Source: Thermoleophilaceae bacterium
GTDB lineage: Bacteria > Actinomycetota > Thermoleophilia > Solirubrobacterales > Thermoleophilaceae
Reading direction: 5' to 3'
Assembly: GCA_016929195.1 (NCBI GenBank)
Contig: JAFGJG010000024.1
Location: forward strand, 1 to 64,000
DNA length: 64,000 nt
Under the pieces are notes generated by a model, which made no database searches, was not told the DNA's origin, and saw nothing but the letters and a program-made list of their open reading frames with translations. Both the position numbers and the translations under genes were made by a program. Shown here piece after piece: positions 8,506 through 16,177 of this stretch; position 1 is the first letter of the stretch; each line of letters begins with the position of its first letter.

Positions 8506-9938
8506 CGCCTGCTCGTGACCTCCACCCGGAGCTCTGTTCCCCGGACTCGCTTTCCGGACACCTTCTCCGCCACCTCGGCGGCACGGCTCTCGGGCACCTC
8601 CACGAAGCTGAAGCGCTCCAGCACGCGCACGTTGCGCACGTCGGCGTTCTCGAGCCGCGTGTTGTCGACCACGGCCCCCACGACGTCGGCCGGCTCGAGC
8701 CCGTCGCCACGGCCGGCGCCCACCACGAGCTTGACGTAGGCGCCCTCGCGGTCGTGCGGCTTCGTGTGCCGCGGCCTGCGCGTCTCGCGGTCGGCCCGCT
8801 GCTCGCGCCGCGGCCGCGCCTGCTTCGCCCCGTCCGCGGACCACTCCTCGAGCTCCGTCTTGGCGTGGCGCTCGATCGCCTCGAGCTCGCGCCGCTGCTT
8901 CGGGGTGATCAGCGTGACCGCGCGCCCGCTCTCGCCGGCCCGGCCGGTGCGGCCGATCCGGTGCACGTAGATGTCGGGCGAGTTCGGGATGTCGTAGTTG
9001 ATGACGTGGCTCACGCCGGTGATGTCGAGCCCGCGCGCGGCCACGTCGGTGGCGACCAGCAGCCGCTCGCGCCCCGACTTGAAGGCGATCATCACGCCGT
9101 CGCGCTGGCCCTGCGACATGTCGCCGTGAAGCGCCTTCACGCGCACCCCGGCGTCGCCGAGCCGGCGCGCGAGCCGGTCCACGCCGATCTTCGTGCGCGC
9201 GAAGACGATCGCCTGGCGCGGACGCTCGTCGCGGAGGACGCGCACGAGCGCCTCCGGCTTCTCGCGGTCGGCCACCTCGACGAAGAACTGCTCGACCGTG
9301 TCGATCGTGAGCGTCGCGGCGCGCACCTTGATCTCCACGGGGTCGTGCATGAACGTATCGGCGAGCCTGCGGATCTCGGGCGGCACGGTGGCGCTGAAGA
9401 GCGCCGTCTGGCGGCCCATGGGCGCGCGCCGCAGGATCGTCTCCACGTCCTCGAGGAAGCCGAGGTCGAGCATCTCGTCGGCCTCGTCCAGCACCACGTA
9501 GCGCGTCTGGTCGAGGAAGAGGTGGTGGCGGTTGATCATGTCGAGCACGCGCCCGACGGTGCCGACCACGATCTGCGAGCCGGCCTTGAGGCGGGACGCC
9601 TGCTCGCGGATGGGGGCTCCGCCGAAGATCGCCGTCACGTCCAGGCCGTGGCCCTCCCCGTAGGCGCGCAGCGCCTGCGTGACCTGGATGCAGAGCTCGC
9701 GGGTCGGAGTGAGGACGATCGCCTGCACGTCGGGATCCGACGGGTCCACGTAGTCGACCATCGGGAGGCCGAAGGCGGCCGTCTTGCCGGTGCCGGTCTG
9801 CGCCTGGCCGATCACGTCGCGCCCCTCGAGCAGCAGCGGGATCGTCTGCTCCTGGATCGGGGTGGGTTGCTGGTACCCGAGGTGGGCGAGCGAGTCCAGC
9901 GTGGTCTTGGAAAGGCCGAGGTCGGCGAAGGACGCCAT
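8502..9938 (-). CDS. DEAD-box ATP-dependent RNA helicase with DbpA-like RNA-binding tail
   Basis: 478 residues. The helicase core is complete: Q motif ([10 protein letters not shown]), Walker [18 protein letters not shown] box [12 protein letters not shown], and motif [13 protein letters not shown] basic linker (about residues 370-400) and a C-terminal RRM-like DbpA RNA-binding domain follow ([15 protein letters not shown] through ELRVEV), as in CsdA/DbpA-type helicases for ribosome assembly or cold-shock RNA unwinding. It is divergent from the M28 peptidase and first in a run of four overlapping genes. Confidence 0.93.
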   Translation of the reverse strand: MASFADLGLSKTTLDSLAHLGYQQPTPIQEQTIPLLLEGRDVIGQAQTGTGKTAAFGLPMVDYVDPSDPDVQAIVLTPTRELCIQVTQALRAYGEGHGLDVTAIFGGAPIREQASRLKAGSQIVVGTVGRVLDMINRHHLFLDQTRYVVLDEADEMLDLGFLEDVETILRRAPMGRQTALFSATVPPEIRRLADTFMHDPVEIKVRAATLTIDTVEQFFVEVADREKPEALVRVLRDERPRQAIVFARTKIGVDRLARRLGDAGVRVKALHGDMSQGQRDGVMIAFKSGRERLLVATDVAARGLDITGVSHVINYDIPNSPDIYVHRIGRTGRAGESGRAVTLITPKQRRELEAIERHAKTELEEWSADGAKQARPRREQRADRETRRPRHTKPHDREGAYVKLVVGAGRGDGLEPADVVGAVVDNTRLENADVRNVRVLERFSFVEVPESRAAEVAEKVSGKRVRGTELRVEVTSRR

Positions 9939-10024
9939 GCGGCGGTTGAGACTACTCGCGCGAGGGTGTTGCCTGACGGCGACCCGGGTAGGTCTCGAAG
10001 CCGGTACTCCAAAAGGGGGAAAGA

Positions 10025-11683
10025 GTGAGACGAATCATCGCCGTCGTGGCCGGGATGGCCGCGGCGCTCCTGCTGGCGCCTACCGCGATCGCCGTCGACG
10101 ACGTGGGCACGAAGAAGCTCCGCAAGGGGCTGACGACCGGCGGGATCCTCGAACACATGCGGTCGCTCCAGCGCATCGCGAACGCGAACGACGGCAACCG
10201 CGCCGCCGCGAACCCCGGCTACGACGCGTCGCTCGCCTACGCGGAGAAGCGCTTCAAGAAGGCCGGGCTGAAGGTCACGCGCGACGAGTTCACCTTCGCC
10301 GACTGGGAGCAGCTCGGTCCCGCCACCCTCCAGCGCGAGGGGCAGCCGGCCTACGCCGAGGGCACCCCCGAGGCGCCCGGCGACTACCTCGTGGCCGAGT
10401 TCTCCGGCCCCGGCAACGTGACCGCTCCGGTCGTGACGACGAACGACATCGTCATCGCGCCGGAGGGCGACCCCGGCAGCGGCACGAGCGGCTGCGAGGA
10501 GGCGGACTGGGCCGGCCAGGACCTCGCCGGCAAGGTCGCTCTGGTCGAGCGCGGCACCTGCACGTTCGTGGAGAAGATCGAGCTCGCCAAGCGGCTCGGC
10601 GCCGCCGCCGTCCTGATCTTCAACGACGGCTACGCCGACCGCACGGACGCGTTCCAGCCCCCCGCGCCGCCGTTCATCGGCATCCCGGTCGCCGGGATGA
10701 GCTACGCGGCCGGGTCGGCCCTCTACAACGCGGTCAGGGCCGGGGCGGTGAACGTCACGTTCAACGTCCAGACCTCGACCGAGGAGGTCCCGCAGTACAA
10801 CCTGATCGCCGACACGAAGAAGGGCGATCCGGAGCGGACGATCGTCATCGGCGCCCACCTCGACTCGGTCGACGAGGGTGCCGGGATCAACGACAACGGA
10901 TCCGGCTCGGGGACGGTCATCGAGATCGCCGAGCAGGTCGCGAAGCTGAAGAAGCAGCCTCGCAACCGGATCCGCTTCGCGCTCTGGGGCGCGGAGGAGG
11001 CCGGCCTCGTCGGCTCGACCGCCTACGTGGCGGACCTGATCGAGTCGGGTGAGATCGACGACATCGAGGCCAACCTCAACTTCGACATGCTCGCCTCGCC
11101 GAACTTCGTGCGCTTCGTGTACGACGGCGACAACTCCACGGGCGAGGGTGCCGAGGGGCCGCCCGGGTCGGCGCAGATCGAGCAGGTCTTCCTGCGCTAC
11201 TTCGCCTCGAAGGGGCTGGCCGTCGAGCCGACCGCCTTCGACGGCCGGTCGGACTACGGGCCGTTCATCGCGGCGGACGCGCTCGTGCCCGCGGGCGGGC
11301 TGTTCTCCGGCGCCGAGGGCGTGAAGACCGAGGAGCAGGCCGCCGTCTACGGCGGGTCGGCCGGGTCGTGGTACGACCCGTGCTACCACCAGGCGTGCGA
11401 CAGCCTCCAGACGGTGCTCGGCACGCCGCCGTTCCCGGACGCCACCGGCCTGGAGACGGCCGAGGACGCGGCCGCGCTCGACGGCAACGGCGTGACCGGG
11501 CTCGACCAGCTGTCCGACGCGGCGGCGCACGCCACGTGGACGCTGGCGCGCTCGAAGAGCTCGCTGCTCGCCCCCGCGGTCGCGAAGCGGGCCGGCACCG
11601 CCAAGGCGGTCAAGCGGGCCAAGCGCGCGGCCAAGCGGGCGAGCCGGACCCGCGCCTGGAAGGGCGGGCTGGGCGTCCGCTAG
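10025..11683 (+). CDS. secreted M28-family metallopeptidase with PA domain
   Basis: 552 residues from GTG 10025; a strong purine run AAAGGGGGAAA just upstream fixes this start. It has a signal peptide (residues 1-23), a helical segment, a PA (protease-associated) domain at about 110-255 (GKVALVERGTCTFVEK), and an M28 aminopeptidase domain at about 260-480. Two-zinc ligands are seen in GAHLDSVDEGAGINDNGSG, WGAEEAGL, FDMLASPN and CYHQACDS. The Lys/Arg-rich tail (residues 515-552) may bind the cell wall. It is probably an extracellular aminopeptidase for peptide uptake. Confidence 0.9.
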   Translation: MRRIIAVVAGMAAALLLAPTAIAVDDVGTKKLRKGLTTGGILEHMRSLQRIANANDGNRAAANPGYDASLAYAEKRFKKAGLKVTRDEFTFADWEQLGPATLQREGQPAYAEGTPEAPGDYLVAEFSGPGNVTAPVVTTNDIVIAPEGDPGSGTSGCEEADWAGQDLAGKVALVERGTCTFVEKIELAKRLGAAAVLIFNDGYADRTDAFQPPAPPFIGIPVAGMSYAAGSALYNAVRAGAVNVTFNVQTSTEEVPQYNLIADTKKGDPERTIVIGAHLDSVDEGAGINDNGSGSGTVIEIAEQVAKLKKQPRNRIRFALWGAEEAGLVGSTAYVADLIESGEIDDIEANLNFDMLASPNFVRFVYDGDNSTGEGAEGPPGSAQIEQVFLRYFASKGLAVEPTAFDGRSDYGPFIAADALVPAGGLFSGAEGVKTEEQAAVYGGSAGSWYDPCYHQACDSLQTVLGTPPFPDATGLETAEDAAALDGNGVTGLDQLSDAAAHATWTLARSKSSLLAPAVAKRAGTAKAVKRAKRAAKRASRTRAWKGGLGVR

Positions 11684-12630
11684 GCGCTCGGGTCCAGCAG
11701 CAGCTTGCCGGTGGTCCGGCGCGCCGCGAGGTCCTCGTGAGCGCGCCGGACCTCCGACAGCCCATAGGTCTCGCCGACCTGCGGCACGAGCACGCCCCGA
11801 GCCGCCAGGTCGAACAGCTCGGCCAGCGGCTCGTCCATCATGTCCCGCCGGCCGAGGCAGTGCATGAGCCAGAAGCCGACGACCGCGCGGCTCTTTCGCA
11901 TCAGGCGGCCGGTCTGGACCTCGTTCTGCTCGCGGCCCGCGATGCCGTAGGCCACGATCCGCCCGAACGGGGCCAGCGCCTCGATGGCCGCGTCGAACAT
12001 GCGCCCGCCCGACATCTCGAGCACGACGTCCACCTGACGGCCCTCGTTGGCCTCGAGGATCGCCGCGGTCAGGTCCTCGGCGCCCGGGTCCACCGCGGCG
12101 TCCGCGCCCAGCTCGAGCGTCTTCGCCCGCTTCTCCTCGGAGCTCGCGGTCGCGATCACGCGCGCGGCGCCGAAGGGCTTGGCCAGCTGCACGGCCAGGC
12201 TCCCGACCCCGCCGGCGCCGGAGACCACGACCACGCTCTCGCCCTCGCCGAGCTTCGCCGAGGTGCGGTAGAGGTGCCAGGCGGTCAGCCCCTGGATCAG
12301 GAGCGCCAGCGCGGCGCCGTCGTCCACCCCGTCGGGGATCGGGAAGGTCTGGTCCTCCCGCGCGACCGCGTGCTCCGCGTAGCCGCCCGAGCGCAGCAGC
12401 GAGATCACTCGGCGCCCGTCCCGGTCGGTGCCGGCCACCTCTCCGCCGATCACGAGCGGCAGCTCGTACTTGGCGAGGTAGGAGTTCTCGCGCTGGTGGG
12501 TGTCGGCGAAGTTGAGCCCGGCGGTGGTCACGTCCACGAGCAGCTCGCCCTCGCCGGGCTCCGGCACCGGGAGGTCCACCAGCTTCAGGACCTCGGGGCC
12601 GCCGAACTCGTCGATCTGGACCGCGCGCAT
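11680..12630 (-). CDS. quinone oxidoreductase-type MDR family NADPH dehydrogenase
   Basis: 316 residues from ATG 12630. It is a zinc-free medium-chain dehydrogenase/reductase of the QOR class: N-terminal GroES-like fold (VQIDEFGGPEVLKL), no structural zinc Cys cluster, and a Rossmann cofactor motif SGAGGVGSLAVQLAK. The C-terminus ARRTTGKLLL is the usual QOR ending. It likely reduces quinones or enones with NADPH in the cytoplasm. It converges with the M28 gene (4-bp overlap). Confidence 0.9.
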   Translation of the reverse strand: MRAVQIDEFGGPEVLKLVDLPVPEPGEGELLVDVTTAGLNFADTHQRENSYLAKYELPLVIGGEVAGTDRDGRRVISLLRSGGYAEHAVAREDQTFPIPDGVDDGAALALLIQGLTAWHLYRTSAKLGEGESVVVVSGAGGVGSLAVQLAKPFGAARVIATASSEEKRAKTLELGADAAVDPGAEDLTAAILEANEGRQVDVVLEMSGGRMFDAAIEALAPFGRIVAYGIAGREQNEVQTGRLMRKSRAVVGFWLMHCLGRRDMMDEPLAELFDLAARGVLVPQVGETYGLSEVRRAHEDLAARRTTGKLLLDPSA

Positions 12631-12643
12631 CGCGGCGGGAACC

Positions 12644-13402
12644 CTACGCGGCGGGCCGCGCCGCCGCGTCGGCGACCTCGCCCAGCACCCGCGCGGCGAT
12701 CCTGCGGGTGGCGTCCAGCAGGTAGGTGAGGTTGCCCTCGTCGCTGAGGCTGCGGTCCACGTAGACCACGAGCATCCCGGCGCGCAGCTCGAAGCCCGGC
12801 ACGAGCGGGTGCTCGGCCAGCCAGACCACGAGGCTCGGGGAGAGCAGCTGGCGCGCGACGACCTCGTCCTGATCATCGGCCACGAACAGCTCGTAGCGCT
12901 CGGAGAAGGCCGTGCTCTCGACCTGGATCGCGCGGGTCGTGCCGCGCCGGATCCAGTTCGGCACCGGCGCGATCAGCCCGCGCCGCGGCCGGAGGAACAC
13001 GCCGTGAAAGCGCCTGATCGAAGCCTCGAGGTCCGCCACGCAGATCGTGAGCCGGTAGCGCGCCTTTCGCTTGTCGTCCTCGCGCTCCTCGAGCACCAGC
13101 TGGCCGATGCCCCCGCCGATCTCCGGCTCGCCGGACAGCGCTCCCTGCATCCAGTGCTCGATCCAGCGCCGGTCGGCGGCGCCGAGCAGCGGCGTGAGCG
13201 CGGGGAGGCTCGAGCGCGGCCAGTAGACGAGCCCGAGCGACTGCGCGTAGTGGCGGTAGAAGCGCGTGGCCGCGCCGCGGTCGGCGAGCACCCAGCAGGC
13301 GATCACGGCCGCGAGCACGACCACGGCGGGGCCGCCGGCCATGATCGCGAGCGACCGCTGCGAGGCTCCGTAGACGAACGTCCCCGCGGCGCCGAGCACC
13401 AT
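12644..13402 (-). CDS. membrane protein paired with LemA (DUF3137-like)
   Basis: 252 residues if it starts at ATG 13402; the frame is open upstream through the end of lemA but holds no ATG/GTG/TTG there, so I take this one. Two hydrophobic segments near the N-terminus (MVLGAAGTFVYGA; AVVVLAAVIACWVLA) are followed by a soluble domain of about 190 residues (FYRHYAQSLGLVYWPRSS ... LVVYVDRSLSDEGNL). The lemA neighbour and layout resemble proteins with DUF3137-type soluble domains encoded next to LemA. Function unknown. Confidence 0.65.
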   Translation of the reverse strand: MVLGAAGTFVYGASQRSLAIMAGGPAVVVLAAVIACWVLADRGAATRFYRHYAQSLGLVYWPRSSLPALTPLLGAADRRWIEHWMQGALSGEPEIGGGIGQLVLEEREDDKRKARYRLTICVADLEASIRRFHGVFLRPRRGLIAPVPNWIRRGTTRAIQVESTAFSERYELFVADDQDEVVARQLLSPSLVVWLAEHPLVPGFELRAGMLVVYVDRSLSDEGNLTYLLDATRRIAARVLGEVADAAARPAA

Positions 13403-13476
13403 GCACCAGACCGCGCCCCGGCCGCCCAGCTGGGCGCGGAAGAGGTCGGCCTGGCCGCTGTCCGCGTTCCTCGGGG

Positions 13477-14031
13477 TCAGAACGCGACCTGCGGGACCGC
13501 GCGCTCGGCGGCCACCTCGATCTCGAAGAACTCGCGCGGGCTGAACGACATCGGGCCCGCGATGAGCAGCGTCGGGAAGACCTGGATGCGCGTGTTGTAC
13601 GCCTGGACGTTCGCGTTGTAGATCCGGCGCGACGCCTGGATCTCGTCCTCGATCTCGGCCAGCTCGGCCTGGAGGCGCTGGAAGTTCTCGGAGGCGCGCA
13701 GCTCCGGGTAGGCCTCGGCGAGCGCGTTCACGGCGCCGAGCGCGGACGTGAGCCGGGCCTCCGCCCGCTCGACCGCGTGCGGCTCGCCGGCCGCCTCGGC
13801 CGCGCCGCGGGCCTCGGTGACGGCCTCGAGGGTCGAACGCTCGTGCGCCGCGTAGCCCTTCACCGTCTCGACGAGGTTCGGCACGAGGTCGTGGCGGCGC
13901 TTCAGCTGCACGTCCACCCCGCTCCAGGCCTCGTCCACCTTGTTGCGGGTGCTCACGAGGGCGTTGTAGGCGAGCACCGCCCACAGGGCCACGAGCACCA
14001 GCACACCGATCACGACGTACATGGCGGTCAT
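13477..14031 (-). CDS. lemA: LemA family protein
   Basis: 184 residues from ATG 14031; an internal ATG at 14022 is the alternative. It has one N-terminal membrane helix (YVVIGVLVLVALWAVLAYNA) followed by the long LemA antiparallel helical domain: STRNKVDEAWSGVDVQLKRR, HDLVPNLVETVKGYA, and RIYNANVQAYNTRI with FPTLLIAG. All hallmark blocks are present and the length is normal. LemA proteins are membrane-anchored with the helical domain outside; their biochemical role is unsettled. The gene for a membrane partner follows. Confidence 0.92.
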   Translation of the reverse strand: MTAMYVVIGVLVLVALWAVLAYNALVSTRNKVDEAWSGVDVQLKRRHDLVPNLVETVKGYAAHERSTLEAVTEARGAAEAAGEPHAVERAEARLTSALGAVNALAEAYPELRASENFQRLQAELAEIEDEIQASRRIYNANVQAYNTRIQVFPTLLIAGPMSFSPREFFEIEVAAERAVPQVAF

Positions 14032-14091
14032 GCGCCCTATATCGGCCCGCCGGCCCGCTCCCCTGAGCTTGCCACTACCCTGTCCGGCCCT

Positions 14092-15015
14092 ATGAGCCTG
14101 GTGGTTGTGGGATCCATCGCCTTCGATGCCGTCAAGACGCCGTTCGGCGAGCGCGAGCGCATGCTCGGCGGCTCCGCCGTGCACTTCTCGATGGCGGCCA
14201 GCTTCTTCACCGACGTTCGCGTGGTCGGCCCGGTCGGCGACGACTTCGGCGACGAGGAGTACGCGGTGCTCCGCGACCGCGGCGTGAACACCGACGACAT
14301 CGAGCACGTGGCGGGCGGGAAGACCTTCTTCTGGAAGGGCGAGTACGAGTGGAACCTCAACATCCGCCACACGCACGACACGCAGCTCAACGTGTTCGGC
14401 GAGTTCCAGCCGAAGGTCTCGGACGCCTCCGCCTCGGCCGACGTCCTCTTCCTGGCGAACATCCAGCCCGACCTCCAGCGCGAGGTCCGCGAGCAGTGCT
14501 CGGGCGCGAAGCTCGCCGGCCTCGACTCGATGAACCTCTGGATCGACACGGCGCGCGAGTCGCTCGTGCGGACGATCGGAACCGTCGACGTCGTCCTGAT
14601 GAACGACGACGAGATCCGGATGCTCACCGAGCAGCCCACGCTGCTGCGCGCCGCGCGCGACATCATGGACATGGGTCCCAGCACGGTCGTGGTCAAGCTC
14701 GGCGAGTACGGCGCGTCGCTGTTCACGGGCGACGGCTTCTTCTCCCTGCCGGCGTACCCGCACGAGACCGTGATCGACCCGACCGGGGCGGGCGACTGCT
14801 TCGCGGGCGGCTTCCTCGGCTACCTGGCGTCCGAGGGCTCGCCGAGCGACGACGCCTCGCTGAGGCGCGCGATGACGTTCGGCTCCGTGGTCGCGTCGTT
14901 CAACGTCGAGCAGTTCGGCACGGAGCGCCTCCAGGCCCTCACGCGCGGCGAGATCGACGAGCGCTACGAGGACTTCCGCCGCATGACGGCGATCGATCAG
15001 GTTCCGGCGCTTTAG
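14092..15015 (+). CDS. PfkB-family carbohydrate kinase
   Basis: 307 residues from ATG 14092. It begins MSLVVVGSIAFDAVKTPFGE, has the first PfkB signature LGGSAVHFSMAAS and the second, VIDPTGAGDCFAGGF, which carries the catalytic Asp and anion hole. Members phosphorylate sugars or nucleosides with ATP; the substrate (ribose-, adenosine- or fructose-type) is not clear. It is a single gene with no visible operon partner, divergent from lemA. Confidence 0.9.
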   Translation: MSLVVVGSIAFDAVKTPFGERERMLGGSAVHFSMAASFFTDVRVVGPVGDDFGDEEYAVLRDRGVNTDDIEHVAGGKTFFWKGEYEWNLNIRHTHDTQLNVFGEFQPKVSDASASADVLFLANIQPDLQREVREQCSGAKLAGLDSMNLWIDTARESLVRTIGTVDVVLMNDDEIRMLTEQPTLLRAARDIMDMGPSTVVVKLGEYGASLFTGDGFFSLPAYPHETVIDPTGAGDCFAGGFLGYLASEGSPSDDASLRRAMTFGSVVASFNVEQFGTERLQALTRGEIDERYEDFRRMTAIDQVPAL

Positions 15016-15065
15016 GCGCGAACGCCCGCTGGTAGCGGCCCACCGTCCCGGGTACGATCACTCCG

Positions 15066-15338
15066 ATGAGCGGCTTCTGGGCGGTCTTCTGGCTCGCGGT
15101 GATCATGAAGATCCCGATCTGCCTGCTCCTCTACATCGTCTGGTGGGCCGCGAAGGACCCGCCAGACGAGTGGGTCGCCGGGGATGACGAGGGCGGCAGC
15201 CACCGCGACGGCCCGCACCCGCGCCTGCGGCCCCCGAATCCCCCGCGCCGCGGGCCGCACGCCGACCCGGCCCCCTCCGCTCCCGCGCGCGTGCGCGTGA
15301 GCGGGCGCCCGGCGCGAGAGCCCGAGCGCCCGGCCTAG
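15066..15338 (+). CDS. small membrane protein with disordered Pro/Arg tail
   Basis: 90 residues. One hydrophobic helix (FWAVFWLAVIMKIPICLLLYIVWWAA, residues about 4-30) is followed by an acidic stretch and a long Pro/Arg-rich disordered tail. It has no motif I recognise. It converges with the small zinc-finger-like gene (4-bp overlap). Function unknown. Confidence 0.55.
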   Translation: MSGFWAVFWLAVIMKIPICLLLYIVWWAAKDPPDEWVAGDDEGGSHRDGPHPRLRPPNPPRRGPHADPAPSAPARVRVSGRPAREPERPA

Positions 15339-15526
15339 CGGCGCTGGGCGCCGTCGCGGCGCCTGCGCATGTCGTACGTGGCGCAGCCGCGGTGGACCAG
15401 CGCTCCGCCGCGGAGCCGCATGCGTTCGTCGCCCTGCCCGACCGCGCGCCCGCATACGAGGCAGACGGGCCGGCCTCCGCGGGGCGCCGCCATGGCCCGC
15501 CGGACGCTGTCCATCAGATCGACCAT
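15335..15526 (-). CDS. small Cys-containing protein, possible zinc knuckle
   Basis: 63 residues. It has CLVCGRAVGQGD near residue 22 and HRGCATYDMR later, so a C-x2-C plus H-x2-C zinc site is plausible. The rest is basic. Its small size and Arg-rich tail suggest nucleic-acid binding. No family recognised. Confidence 0.5.
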   Translation of the reverse strand: MVDLMDSVRRAMAAPRGGRPVCLVCGRAVGQGDERMRLRGGALVHRGCATYDMRRRRDGAQRR

Positions 15527-15611
15527 CTCTGTGATTCAGGATCGGCATCCGGCGGACGGAACCCGTGATTTGTCGGTGAACCTGCATGGTCGGTCCGGTA
15601 CGGTTCCGCGC

Positions 15612-15851
15612 GTGAACGCCTTCCACGTATGCGGCATCGTCCTGGCCGCGTGGGCCGTGATCGTCTCGTTCCTCGGGATCACTCGCGAGAGCTTCCCGGG
15701 GAACGACGGGTCCGCCCGGATCGTCGGCGCGATCTCGGTGATCCTGGTCGTCGCGGCGATCGGGACGGCGATCTACACCTCTGCCACGGAGGAGCACGAG
15801 GGCGGCGAGGCCGGCCACGAGGAGGCCGCCGTGCTCGCGCTCCCCGGCTAG
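15612..15851 (+). CDS. small two-helix membrane protein
   Basis: 79 residues from GTG 15612. There are two hydrophobic helices (CGIVLAAWAVIVSFLGI; IVGAISVILVVAAIGTAIY) and an acidic, His-containing C-terminus (TEEHEGGEAGHEEA). The layout resembles small cytochrome-oxidase-associated membrane proteins, but no oxidase genes are nearby. The next gene starts 2 bp after its stop. Confidence 0.6.
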   Translation: MNAFHVCGIVLAAWAVIVSFLGITRESFPGNDGSARIVGAISVILVVAAIGTAIYTSATEEHEGGEAGHEEAAVLALPG

Positions 15852-15853
15852 CC

Positions 15854-16177
15854 GTGACGCCCGCGGACGACGGCCACGCCGTCCACTACACCGCCGTCAA
15901 GAGGGGCACGCCGGTGTACGGGTCCGACGACGTCGAGGTCGGGAAGGTCGTGGAGGTCCTCGACAACTACCGCGAGCACATCTTCGACGGCCTGGTGATC
16001 GAGACCCCCGACGGCGCGCGGCACTTCGTGGACGCCCCCGAGGTCGCCCGCACGGCCGAGCTGGCGGTGACGCTCACGATCCCCGCCGCCGAGGCCGCGG
16101 CCCTCCCCCCGCCCGACTCGGGGCCCGGCCCCGCGGACTCCGCCAAGAAGCTGTTCCGCGGCTTCCGGCGGCGCTAG
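15854..16177 (+). CDS. PRC-barrel-like small protein
   Basis: 107 residues from GTG 15854. Residues 10-75 look like a PRC-barrel (RGTPVYGSDDVEVGKVVEVL, then DGLVIETPDGARHFVDAPEV), a small beta-barrel found in RimM and in stand-alone actinobacterial proteins. A Pro-rich linker and a basic tail follow (KLFRGFRRR). It is in tandem with the membrane protein gene and converges with the PHP-glycosyltransferase gene. Confidence 0.65.
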   Translation: MTPADDGHAVHYTAVKRGTPVYGSDDVEVGKVVEVLDNYREHIFDGLVIETPDGARHFVDAPEVARTAELAVTLTIPAAEAAALPPPDSGPGPADSAKKLFRGFRRR